Program-made: the position numbers and the translations under genes
The notes under the pieces: generated by a model
Seen by the model: the letters and a program-made list of their open reading frames with translations, nothing else
What the model was told of the DNA's origin: nothing
Databases searched by the model: none
DNA from: Doris montereyensis
Taxonomy: Eukaryota > Mollusca > Gastropoda > Nudibranchia > Dorididae
Length of the DNA stretch: 64,000 bases
Direction: 5' to 3'
NCBI GenBank assembly: GCA_037039925.1
Contig: JAXRKP010000007.1
Coordinates: 741,001 to 805,000 of the forward strand
In this document: positions 27,207-39,000 of the stretch, piece after piece
Numbering within the stretch: the stretch's first letter is position 1
How the letters are laid out: every line of letters begins with the position of its first letter

Positions 27207-28870
27207 GAAGCGCATGATTACTATTTAAGCTCATAGCTTTCCCAGTAGCCTGGCTATCATTCGTCAAAGCGACGGTTTCTCGTTCAACACACTTCGTGCA
27301 AGCTTAAGTTGATTGCTAGACCACTCTAAATCTTTGTTCCTCGGATGTGCCAGACTATTAACCGAAGAAGAGTGCCAGATCTTTATTTAGGATGTGTTAT
27401 GGTTGGCCTGGGAAGCATGCAGGCCCTATATCTAGGGCCACCGTTATTGGCACAGGAAGCGCATGATTACTACTTAAGCTCATAGCTTTCCCAGTAGCCT
27501 GGCTATCATTCGTCAAAGCGACGGTTTCTCATTCAACACACTTCATGCAAGCTTAAGTTGATTGCATGGCTATCGCTGCTATTGTTTAGTTCTGAGTTTA
27601 AATTTGCTTTGTTACAATGACATCTCAATATAAATTCTGTATTCTTTAAACTTTCAGAAAATACATGTATGTGTGATATAGATCTTTTATCATCTGTAAA
27701 CATGAAATGCGTTTAAATTTTCTTTCTTGCAATGACATCTCAATATGAATTCCGTATTCTTTCAACTTTAAGAAAATACATGTGTTATAGATCTTTTATC
27801 ATCTGTAAACATGAAATCATTGTTGGAACTAAGTCTAAATCCTAGCTTCGTCCCTTGCATACACTCTTTCTTTCATGCAAATGGCTGGAGAAACCCCTCT
27901 GGTAACACTGCAAGCTTTTCTTACGTTAATATCCTTTCGTCCACTCTAAGAATACAGGCACTCTTAAAGATGTGATGTCCCATTTGACCCAGAAATATAT
28001 GTAACTAAAAACAGTGGTCAGGTGGTGTTTAGCTCTTATGCGAAATAGTGTTAACTATCAGATATAAGTATTTTATGGAATATTGCTGTATCTATTCTAT
28101 CTTCTGACTTTTATTCAGGACGGAAGGGGGACGCCTGAAGCCCCCCCTCCCCCCTTATTTTCACTTCATTCCCAAATTCTTTTTAATTGGTAAAAATTTG
28201 GCGAGTCTTCTTACCTGGCCAACCATTTCTGGGTCAAATATTACATCAGATCTTAACCCAAATAGAGCTCCCAGTGTTACTGGAAGTGACCTTCTTACAG
28301 TGAGGGGTTGCCCCAGCCAGTTGCATGAAAAAACGAGTGTGTGCAACTGGTGAAGCTCGGATTAAGACCTAGTTTTCACGAACAAGGAGTTCACATTTAC
28401 AGATGATAATAGATCTATAAAACATGCATTTTCTGTAAGTTGAAAAATAAGGAATTCGTATTGTGATATTAATGCAACAAAAGAAACTTAAACTAAGGAC
28501 TAAACAATAGCAGCGATAGCCGTGTAATCAATTTAGACTTGCACGAAGTGTGTTGAAGGAGAAAGCGTCACTTTGACAAATGGTAACGGCTACCGGGAAA
28601 GCCACGAGCTTAAAATAAATTGTAATCTCATTGGCTGTTGTTTGACTATGAACTCAAAAGTCAAAGGTTGAACTAAGTTATAAACCATGTATTGTAAGGA
28701 AAGTGGAAATTTCCATTAAAGAAACCTTGGTGTCTGGCCCTAAAATTAGGGCCTGCGCGTTTCCCGTGCCAATGGTGGCCCTAAATATAGGGCTTGCGTT
28801 CTTCCCGGGCTAACCGTAACACGCCCTTTAAATAAAGGGCCGGCGCTTTTCTTGGGTTAAACTTGAAGAG
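27207..28870. mobile_element. Foldback-like element with long inverted arms
   Basis: The left arm (about 27,350-27,840) and right arm (about 28,385-28,870) are reverse complements in ordered blocks. The outer part carries GGCCCTA..TAGGGCC palindromes (27,430 against 28,740-28,835). The middle has AGCTTTCCCAGTAGCC against GGCTACCGGGAAAGC, then CAACACACTTC against GAAGTGTGTTG. The inner part has AGATCTTTTATCATCTGTAAA against its complement at about 28,400. The left side also carries a direct duplicate of a roughly 110-base block (27,207-27,317 and 27,458-27,567) and a tandem duplicate of about 120 bases (27,600-27,840). There is no transposase. A non-autonomous DNA transposon with long terminal inverted repeats is the simplest reading. 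Confidence 0.75.
28735..28850 (+). repeat. Array of short palindromes (GGGCCCTA-type hairpins)
   Basis: Three near-perfect palindromes of 16-18 bases at intervals of about 45 bases: GGCCCTAAAATTAGGGCC-like at 28,737, GGCCCTAAATATAGGGC at 28,777 and GCCCTTTAAATAAAGGGC at 28,823. They are separated by similar spacers ending TTCCCG. A matching palindrome, GGCCCTATATCTAGGGCC, lies in the opposite arm near 27,422. They form the outer part of the foldback arms. Confidence 0.7.
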
Positions 28871-28894
28871 TACCAGAATCTCTCTTCTCATTCA

Positions 28895-29100
28895 TTTTAT
28901 TCTGACTGGTAGCAGTGGTAGCGGAGCATAACGGAGTGATTATTTTCAGCCGGGCTAAGAATAATTTCTGATCTTATTTTCAGCCGGTTTTTTCCTCACC
29001 AGATCTCGCCCTAGAGACGAGATTCTCGCAGTTATTGGATCTTATTTTCAGCCGGTTTTTCCTTCACCGGATCTCGTCCCAGAGCTCGCAGTCGCATTCA
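28895..29100 (+). repeat. Tandem repeat with TTATTTTCAGCCGG core
   Basis: GATCTTATTTTCAGCCGGTTTTT followed by TCACC(A/G)GATCTCG occurs twice (28,970 and 29,039), with a shorter TTATTTTCAGCCGGG at 28,942. Related words recur at 31,020-31,075 in both orientations. Confidence 0.65.
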
Positions 29101-29189
29101 CCTCGTGTCTATGTCAGTCGTGCCTCGTTTCATATTGCTCACAGTCGCAGCCGCCTCGTGCCTCGTTGTTTCATATTCTATTATTCATT

Positions 29190-30700
29190 CTATCCAAATA
29201 TGTATTTTTTTAACGTTCCCCATCACACTTGTACACTTTCATTTTGTTCAATTCCTACTTTTGTCACTGGCATTCTATTTTTATCTCTCCCCTGGGACAG
29301 CGAAACGTTGATGTAGGCCCTACCTTCCTATCCCAGTGTGGGGTTTTGTTTTGTTTTGGGTTTTTTTTCATCTTGAACATATGAAAATGTGTCATGTAGA
29401 TTTTATATAAATGTTGAAAGGCACAATATTTCTTTTTTTGCCAAACTTTCTTTTGGTCCTCTTGATGTTTTTTATGTATCTGTATTTCCAAATCTTGAGA
29501 AGTGCAATTCATTTGATCACACTCTGGGTTATCAATTATCATAGTTATGCATTGTTTTTATGTTTTCTTTAGAAATTACTTTAAAGTACATATATGTATT
29601 TTTTTAACGTTCCCCATCACACTTGTACAGTTTGTGGGGTTTTGTTTTGTTTTGTTTTTTTTTAAATATATAAATGTTGAAAGGAACAATCTTTCTTTTT
29701 GTTGCCGAACTTTCTTTTGATTCTCTTGAGGTTTTTTTATGTAGACCTATTTCGAAATCTCGAGAATTGATTGCATATTTTTAGTGTAATACATTGTATA
29801 CTGAAGTGCACTTTATTTTATCACATGGGTTATGCATTGTTTTTACGTTTTCTTTATTATAAATTACTTCAAAGTACATGTATATTTTTTACGTTCCCCA
29901 TCACACTTGTACTTGTAAGAAAGTTTTTGGAAAACGTGGTGTTGTATCTGCATCCTTTAAAGGTTTTGAGAACTGGCTATACTGACATGTTTTTCCATGG
30001 CTCCGTGCTTGTGAAATAATGTATTCCATTTTATTTTTAAAATAATCTTTTTCAGAGCCAAGGTGTACACTGTTGTTTAAATATTATGTGTCTGTGTCTT
30101 CTCTCACTCTCGTTGTGTACTGAGTGAAAGGCCCTGTTTTTCTTCTGTCAATTTCCGTGTTCTCTCTCTCTCCCTCCCCCCCCCTATCCCTCTCTCTTTC
30201 TGTGTGTGTTTTCTTCCATTCTCTCTCTCCCTCCCCTCTCCCTTTCTGTGTGTGTTTTCTTCCATTATCTCTCTCCCTCTTTCTCTGCGTGTGTTTTCTT
30301 CCGTCCTTTCTCTCTTCCTCCCTCTCTCTCTTTCTCTGTGTGTGTTTTCTTCCATTCTCTCTCTCTCCATCCCCGTGTGTTTTCTTCCATTACCTCTCTC
30401 TTTCTCTTACTTATACTAATCTAACACTGTCAATTTCCGTGTGCTCTCTCTTTCTCTGCATGTGTTTTCTTCCATCCTCTCTCTCTTTCTCTCTGTGTGT
30501 TTTCTTCCATTCTCTCTCTCTCCCCCTCGCCCCCCCTCTCTCTCTCCATCCCCGTGTGTTTTCTTCCATCACCTCTCTCTCTCTCTGAATATTCTCGCAT
30601 AAGCTTACCGGTGCAGACTGCTTCGCAGTAGATCTAGTACTAGTAGGATCTTTCTTATTTTGCCGAACTTTCTTTTTGATTCTCTTGAGGTTTTTTATGA
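29190..30700 (+). repeat. Degenerate tandem repeats (about 300-390 bp units)
   Basis: ACGTTCCCCATCACACTTGTAC recurs at about 29,213, 29,605 and 29,892. CTTTCTTTT followed by CTCTTGA(T/G)GTTTTTTATG recurs at about 29,447, 29,713 and 30,668. Spacing of 290-390 bases suggests partial tandem duplications. The short frames here are not protein-like. Confidence 0.65.
30150..30590 (+). repeat. Pyrimidine-rich minisatellite (CTCTCTCC...TGTGTTTTCTTCCAT)
   Basis: Units of about 45-60 bases combine a CT/CCCT tract with TGTGTGTTTTCTTCCAT. About eight units run here, and one to two more lie at 30,775-30,835. One strand is almost pure pyrimidine. Confidence 0.85.
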
Positions 30701-31626
30701 ACCGCTATTTGCAATTCATTTTTACAAGATCAGCCCACTAAATATAGTATAGCGTCTCTCTCTGTCTGTCTGAGTCTCTCTCTCTCTCTCACTCCCTCCC
30801 CGTGTGTTTTCTTCCATCACCTCTCTCTTTCTCTCTCTAGCAAAAAAAGAAAACAAAGAACCCAGCCGACGAGAAACAAACAAAAAAAACAGCGTAGCCT
30901 AGCTGATTGATTCTAAATTCTAGTTGCAGAAACACAAATATTGGGGCCATTAAAAAATGATTGACCCGACCAATGAAAACGAAAGACCCAGGGACTAGGC
31001 ATAGTGACATGAAAACCCACTGAAAATAAGATCTGATCTTATTTTCACCCCGGCTGAAAATAATCACAGCCGGAGCATAAATACACATGGAACTGGATAT
31101 ATGTACCATCTAGGCTACACTGAAACTTGAATCAGATGTCTCTACACAAATCTTACATTTAGATCTAGATCTACAACATAAATAACTTTCCCTTTATGAC
31201 AATGAGGACATCACTCATGATATATAAAAAATAAGTTCAGATCTCCAGAGCTACATCTAGAATCTACTCACTCATTTTCCTCATTTAATGGGGTTGTTTT
31301 CGAATTTTTGACAAATGTTGGACTCTATACTTTCAACGAAGAATGCAGTGATTTATAATATAAGATATTACAATAATGCTGGTGCTAAACGTTCACAAAT
31401 GATTTTGCTTGCTTGGCCTTGTTTCTTCGGAAATTCTAAATTTTAATTTGTCAGTCTCGATTCTCGATTCTCACTTTTTGATTACTCAACTGTTGCAAAA
31501 CGCATAGCGGAAATGACAGAGCTCAAATTATTTTATCATGACAATTTTTTCGTCATGGGGGAACATCACATCACCAAATCCATCCGGACTCAGATCCACA
31601 ACAACAATCATTCAAATTCTTCATGA

Positions 31627-31627
<1 letters not shown>

Positions 31628-31700
<73 letters not shown>

Positions 31701-31732
31701 GAGAGACAGACAGACAGACAGAGAAGGGGGAA

Positions 31733-31816
<84 letters not shown>
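31628..31816. repeat. GT / GA / CAGA compound microsatellite
   Basis: GT for 24 bases, GA for about 45 bases, a CAGACAGA block, a second GT block and then about 65 bases of GA ending GGGGGAGA. The reading frames through it are artefacts. Confidence 0.97.
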
Positions 31817-31818
<2 letters not shown>

Positions 31819-32067
31819 GAGATGGTAATTGCGCACACCAGGTTAAAAAAAAAGAAAAGAGAAGTTAACTAGAAGCGGAGAGGAATTGACGAGAATCAGT
31901 AACAGTAACGGGGCACAAACTTCTTCCTTTTGCTGGGATCGTACTTTCGCATTTGTCTCATTAAATTTGCTTTATCTATCTTTTCTTCTTCTTTTTTTAA
32001 AATTTCATTCCATGTCACTCTCCGGAATGACTGTTACTCATTCCTGTTTAGATGTTTTATCTCAATG

Positions 32068-32203
<136 letters not shown>

Positions 32204-32754
32204 CATCCCCTTACTTTGGTGATCCTGTACAAGCAGCATGAAGAAGAAAAAACCACAATTAGCTTCATCTCTATGCCTGTTTGCTTGGGATTGGCGTCAT
32301 ATTAAATATTCCTCCCTTTCACTCATTAACATAAGAGTATGCATGTTTAATACAAAATATATAATATATCTTATTTTCACCATATTATTATATTATATCT
32401 TTCGAAGCACACCCAATTTCCAATGTCAAAAAGTGTATCCCATGTTTTCGATTTCTCAAGCAGTGGCAAACGAAGTTTTGCATTGAATGGACAATAAAAA
32501 AATATTATTAAAGTTATTATTATTACCGGGTATTAATATTATGTATAATGATTGTCTTCGTTTCCAACCGCTGTCTCTCCCTTTCTTCATTTCTTAGAAA
32601 CCGTACGTCACCCTAAAGAATCGTGCATTCAGAGGGTTTTTTCTTCTCTTAAGTGGATGAAAGAATAAAAACCCAACTTCAACAAAAGCCTCAAAACCCA
32701 TTAGATTTCATCATCTTCTGGCTACACTCTTTAAGTTGTCAACCCTGTGCCAGT

Positions 32755-32764
32755 GTGGGGTGAT
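32755..32764 (-). promoter_or_regulatory. SRE-1 sterol regulatory element (candidate SREBP site)
   Basis: GTGGGGTGAT on the plus strand is the exact reverse complement of ATCACCCCAC, the 10-base SRE-1 of the vertebrate LDL receptor promoter. It lies 305 bases before the MSMO1 ATG. CCAAT-type boxes (see next entry) lie between it and the gene, as is common in SREBP-driven promoters. Binding is inferred, not shown. Confidence 0.6.
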
Positions 32765-32844
32765 CTCAAAGCCATGATTACGTACAACTGATATCTTATG
32801 AATAAATCTAGCATTTTTGACCAAGGTCTCTGGTGTCACATCAG

Positions 32845-32970
32845 GCGATTGGAAGCGCACCAATCATATGCAAGAATATAATATTTGCGTCAAAGCATGA
32901 TTCTATTTTAAGTTACTAGAGGGGATTTCCATATATCAGCTGGTGATGGACTGATCGACTTCCATTGGTT
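32845..32970. promoter_or_regulatory. Cluster of CCAAT / ATTGG boxes (candidate NF-Y sites)
   Basis: ATTGG near 32,849, CCAAT near 32,869 and ATTGG near 32,965 lie between the SRE-1 and the MSMO1 start. NF-Y at CCAAT boxes is the usual partner of SREBP. Single 5-base motifs are common by chance, so this is suggestive only. No TATA box is evident. Confidence 0.4.
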
Positions 32971-33068
32971 CGATATTTCCCCGGCTGTAGATTTGCACTA
33001 CTTGAAGTGAACTCCACTGGATTTACATAACAGTGTCTGAGGAGTTGAGTTCGTCTCTAACCTGCACG

Positions 33069-36000
33069 ATGGAAAACGAAACATCGACATTTCTAAGTGT
33101 TGGGGATGATCTTCTTAATATTTTGCCAGAGAACCCAATCAAAGAGCCATTTGCCAATGCCTGGATATACATGAATAATCATTATACCAAATTTCAAATT
33201 GCGACATGGGGATCTCTTATCGTTCATGAGGTAAGTGAAGGCTTCCTGACAAGACACCATGGAAACAGCGTCTACTTAGCTGACGCCTTTTGTTATGAAA
33301 TTCGCTGAACAGTTTTAGATTTCTAGACATAACCCAACCATTTAGTATTGATTTGTCGAGACATTGTTGGAAGTGACTTTAACTTTCATTTGCTTACCTA
33401 GAGATCTAGACGGTGATTCAGTAAGGTTATCTAATTTGGGTACTTTACCAATTGATGTCAGGGAATGGTTGACGAGATAGGAATCAGAAATACCTGGCCA
33501 AATGTTTAATGGGAATGAAGTGAAAATAAGGGATAGGGTGGGAGAAGGTTCAGGGGTCCCCCCCCTATTACGCATAAACCCAGAGAGAAAAAAGGTAGGG
33601 GGTTTCAGGGGTCTCTCCCTGATTATGCGAGAACCTACTTAAAACAAAGAGATGGGGGGGGGAGGGGGGGGGGGGGTGGTATGTCAAGCTGAAATGAAAT
33701 AAAGATATATCTAAGAAGTAAAGAAGAGTAGTAGGGAATACTAAAAGAGATAAAATCAGAAACAAAACAATAAGAGATAAAACCAAAGCAGATGGCATAA
33801 AAACTAAGATAGAAACGAATCAATGAGATGGTTTGGGCATGTAAACAGAATGAATGACAATAGAATAGCTAAATCAGTATACAGTGCTAAAGCCCAAGGT
33901 AAAAGACCAAAAGGCAGACCTCGGAGAAAGTGGAAAGAAGATATAAAAGAGGCATTGAAGAATAAAAATTTAACATTTTTCGGAAGGAAACAAAATGCCA
34001 GGACAGGGCATCCTGGAGAAAGATCATCTCAGGCAACTGAACCCATTGATAAAGAAAGAAAGAAAGAGTTTTTAAAGACGTCCCTATTACACTGGAAAGG
34101 ATGAAAACATTTTGTATTATTAGTAGTATAGGTTTCTAAAAAATTGTTACTGTGAAAGTCAGTAAATTTTTTGACAGTTACTCTACGCTCAGAACTTGGG
34201 CGAAGCAGGAATAATTAGTCTTGAGGTGACGGTGTTGGTACCGGTTCCCCTACCGTTTTGCCTTTCTCTGGTTCTGAAGGGATGGTAAGTTAAGGTTTAC
34301 ATTTTTTTAGATTTATTCTGGCTCTTTTGTGGTGTAATCTCCTGGTATAAAGTGGATAGCTTGGTGTTGTACTTTTTGATCTTCTGTTTATCCTTCTGTA
34401 GGTGGGGATCCCATACAAAAAAGAGCTGTATTCTAAGGTGGAAGGTGGAGCGCACTAGGGTCAAGTAAGCTGTTTTGCAGCAGGACTCTGGGCAATGTTT
34501 CAGATTACGGCGGAGGTAGTCGAATGTGGTGTTGGCTTTCTTCATGTGTATTGGTTATGTGAGGGCTCCATTTAATGTCCTCAGAGATGGTAAAAGTCAT
34601 AAGATAGAATAGATACATTAATACCCAATAAAATACTTTTTAAATTTGAAAGTTAACACTTTCGGCATAAGAATTAAACACCACCTAGCCACTTTGATTA
34701 GTTGCATTCACTTCCGGGTCAAATAGCTCTGGATCTAGAATGGTGTAACATCAACATGGCTATAAATCAGTACAGCTAGTCGGTTCTATTTGATGTGTCT
34801 GTTAAAAGTTCTCTTGATTTCAATAAAAAAATTCTCTTTGTTTCAATAAAAGCTCCCATTTCAATAATAATAAATTCAATAACTAACAAGAATCTGGGTG
34901 GAGGGGATATGGTCCTAAAAAATAACTACTAGTCAGATTGATGAATCGCAGTATAACTCGATGACTGAAGGCTGCCCTTACCTAGCTAAAGAATTACATA
35001 TACATGTATTATTTTTGTCACACTGTTGCGTTGGTTATTAATATTACATGGTTATGAATTTGGTTTTTTGTTTTCTTTTCAGCTGGTTTATTTTGCAGCT
35101 TGCCTCCCAGCTTTCATTTTCCAGTTCCTTCCTTTTATGAAAAGATTTAAAGTTCAAGTGGTGAGTATATTACATTATAAGAATAATTAGATAGGATTTG
35201 TATGTAGATACATGTATTCTATATATATATATATATATTATGAGTTGGTCGATCTTTGTTCACCAAGACGCTGTTGCTAGGCCACTAAGAGTAACCATGT
35301 TTTGCTTGTAGGCTTTAAATCATTCCCAGATTGTATTTGTTTGAGAAAATGTTCTGCCAAAAGTGACGTTGAATTAATGTAAGCTTCATTGTTTCCCCTT
35401 CTTTGTAATTTGTAAGTATCATTTTCATTCAACTAGCCCACTCTTTTGAGCAGGTTATACCAGGCAATTGAAAAGTTGGAATAGTACCTTCACGCCTACC
35501 TGCATAACCTCAAAATTGAATACTTACCCGATCTAATAATCGTACATGTACTCGGTACCACTCGGGTGTAAAATGCTTGTAATATATATATATATACACA
35601 CAGTACCTACCGCCTATATGTCTGAGGTTTGGGAAGCAGAGAAAATGAGCATTTAGGCGAAACGGGCATTTATGGGAAAATCGGTCGGCAAAATTTCAGG
35701 GTGATCACCATTGGAGTTGATCAAGTATGGGTTCAGAAATTAAGACAAAGGACAGAGATAAAGATTCATAAGTAGACTGTTTGTTGTGGAAGAGTCCTCC
35801 GTTTTATGTAAAATTAAATGTGAGAAATAGGCACACCTGGAAACCACAAGTTCTTTAACGCTTAGGTGGTGGGCTCACTGGCGGGATAACCATCGCTTGC
35901 CACGAGGACTTGAAGGCACAAAGGATACACAGCCAATGCGAGACAAGGAAGCAATAAAACTGTCTCGATTGCGATGCGTGCCCGGTCAGTTAAAAACTTA

Positions 36001-39000
36001 TTTCATGAAACTTACGACATCAAGGAAAGAGTCGTGGGTGGAGTCTAGAAGACTGCTCAATTCTAGTTGCCTAGTGACAAACCAGTAATCCAACGGGACA
36101 AAGGCTGCGTGGTACAGTGGGTGGAGTTAAGAAGAGAAGGCTGGTCATTGGTCATCTTACATTACAGTATATTGGATAGATATATGAAGGGTGGTTACAA
36201 TGCATGACGAATTGTTGACATACATAAATTAGTCCTTTTAGCAATGGGATATTACATGTGTAGAGAAAAAAAGAAAAAGAATGTTTAATCAATTGTAGGC
36301 ATACTTTATGATGATTTTGAAAAGATACACCTGTAGGTGCTGTGGAGGAAATCATTTAGAGGGAAATCGGTTTTGTAACGGGCAATTTATGTAAGAAAAA
36401 AATTGATTTCACTGAGATTGCAGGCATTTGGAAAAAATAGTTGTTATGGCGGCGGGCATTTAAACGGTAACTACTGCATCAGAGAGAGAAAGCGTGGGGA
36501 GGGGGCTGACATTTCTGTAAATCTTTCCCAAGATGGAACGGTGTTACAGCAAGAAAAGGTGGGAATCGATATACACATTGTTCATTGAAATTCTTTGACA
36601 GGTTTATCCATGGGAACAATGCATCCGGGGGGGGGGGGGGGGGTGTGAATTCTATTTCCAGTTTAAACAGTGTAAATTGAGCTGTTTTCACTACAATGAA
36701 TTACAAGCTTGCAAAATAACGCACAACTTTTGAATTTGGTATTTTCAGATTAAGCACTATTTAATGTGTCTATATATAATGTATGTATATGTGTTATATA
36801 ATAAAGGAAGTAGGTAATAACTCATGACATTTATTAAACGATACAAAATCAGACAGATAGGTAATTAGAATGCTTGCTTGACTTTTTTTATTTCTTGCTG
36901 CTCTCAAGTGTGCCTGTGAAATACTGTATATATATTATTTTTTTAATGACATTTACAAGTTTGCTTTCACTTTCATTGATTTCTGTGTAGACTCGTCCAG
37001 AAACATATGATGGCCAGTGGAAATGTTTCAGACTGCTTATGTTTAATCACTTTTGCATTCAGGTATGTAAAAAAATTCTGTGATGGTTAAAGCTTTCTTA
37101 GGAATAATCATTATGATAGCAAAGACCATACACGTCATGGAGACAATCCACCTCCTGATCTGACCCTGTGGCAGAGAGATCCACAGAAGAAGAAAAAGAT
37201 TGTGATAGCAATAAAAACATTATTTTTTAATCAGAAAACACCCTCAGCTGAGTGTGGTGTCGGTGGACGAGTGGTTAGGCTGCTGAACTTGGGACCATGA
37301 GATTCCGGGTTCGAATCTTAGCAAAGCTAGTGTTTCTTAGGAAAGACACTTCACACGCATTTTCCCGCTCGACCAAGGTGCAAATGGCTACAAGCACTAG
37401 CTTGAGAGTAAAAACCTGTGACAAACTAGCGTCCTGTCCAGGAGGTGATTACTAACAGTATCGTAGGTTCCATTTCACACTACAGAAACTGGGATAAGCT
37501 CCGGCTCTATTGGCCATAATGGCTTTGATTGAAGGGATTTTACCCTTAGCTGAGTATAAGCAACAGAACAAACACAAATTATATAAAGTGTTTAAAACTT
37601 TTTATTCCTTTTTATTTAAATGATTGTTTTTTTCATCAATCTTCCTTAAATAAAAATGGCATTATAAGATGTGCTCTTATCAAGTTAATTGAGTTGGGAT
37701 AAACAGAAGTATGAACAATTTTTTTATTGTGACCCTTACCTCAAATGGTAATGTAGAACAAATAATAAGTGGTGTAATATAATTTTTTATATTTTTTATT
37801 CCCTATGCTTTTGTGAGGCTGGTCACATCGTAGTGGAGTGGGTGGCATTGCATTAGTCGCTCTCATATCCCCATGAGATAGTCACCACATGCTGCTTGAT
37901 TACCCAGAAGAAGATAATTTGAAATCCTTTCTAAAAACTCCAAAATCACTGCTGTGCTTGCAATGAAACTAGTCTAACCAGGTTCACAAAGAAACGATTC
38001 CTTGAAAGGAAATGAGATATGGCCTCATTTTGAAATGAAAAATAAAAAGAATTTATCAGTGTTTTGTTACAAGGTCCTTCTTCTTTCATTGTGCTGTTTC
38101 CTCTTAATTCACCATGACATCACCATATATGGTGTATAGGGTAACTTTCATTGAAATTTATTTTTACTTCCCACAGCTGCCATTGATTGCAGGTACCTAT
38201 GTCTTCACGGAAATGTTTAACATCCCATATGGATGGGAGGAAATGCCTTCCTGGTAAAGTGTCTCTTTGTAGATGTGAAAAAAGAAAAGTTTGTCTGAAT
38301 TTGTTTTTTTTTTTTTTTTTTTTTTTGTGCTCATATGTGTTCATATCAATGAATATGTCTGAATAGTTGAGAATAATGTTAAAATATAAGTTATGATTTT
38401 TATTATTTTCTTTTGTATAGTATAATTACAATCATAATCATTCATCTCCTGGCCGTGGGGCAAAAAACCCTAAAAACCTTGAAGTTTAAATTGAATATTT
38501 GTAGAGTTAACAGTGATTTGACTTTGATTAAACATTGAATTGTGATTTGTATAAAAACTAGTTTTAACGTTAAACCAAGTTCAGTTCCTTAAAATCTTGT
38601 GGCTAGAGGTATTTTATTTTCAGGAACAGCTTATATATTGTTTAGTTGCATTGGTTCTTATATATAGCTGCCAACCAGTATGTGAAAAGAGTATATTTTT
38701 TATTTTTGCTTTTTGTTATTTGGTTTTTTGCTTAGAGTCTGTATATTTTTATTTACTTTGAAAAGTTGGTACATAAGGGTTAACCTTTTGGGTATTTTAA
38801 GGAACTCTATGTTAACGGCAGAGACTCAAGACACATTGGGGTGAAAGTCCAGAGACACCATCCTGAATTTTGCAAAATTACCATCGGCCTTCACCAGAAA
38901 GGCCAGCGATCAACAGCCTTTTTATTATTTACCTTAAAAAGGGGTTAATTCAAGTTAAATTATCAATGTTATGTGGAACAATATGGGCCATTATGCAAAT

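Noticed and set aside
30124..30588. 154-codon Ser/Phe/Leu-rich frame
   Set aside because: It arises from a pyrimidine-rich minisatellite and is open in parallel frames. No splice context or conserved block.
33033..33068. An upstream MSMO1 start at 33,033
   Set aside because: The codon there is GTG, not ATG. The ATG at 33,069 matches the length and start of vertebrate MSMO1.
37256..37325. A tRNA gene at the head of the SINE (also 39,420-39,485 and 42,205-42,270)
   Set aside because: A and B boxes are present, but the cloverleaf is not convincingly paired and the same SINE body follows in the first two copies. They are SINE promoters, not tRNA genes.
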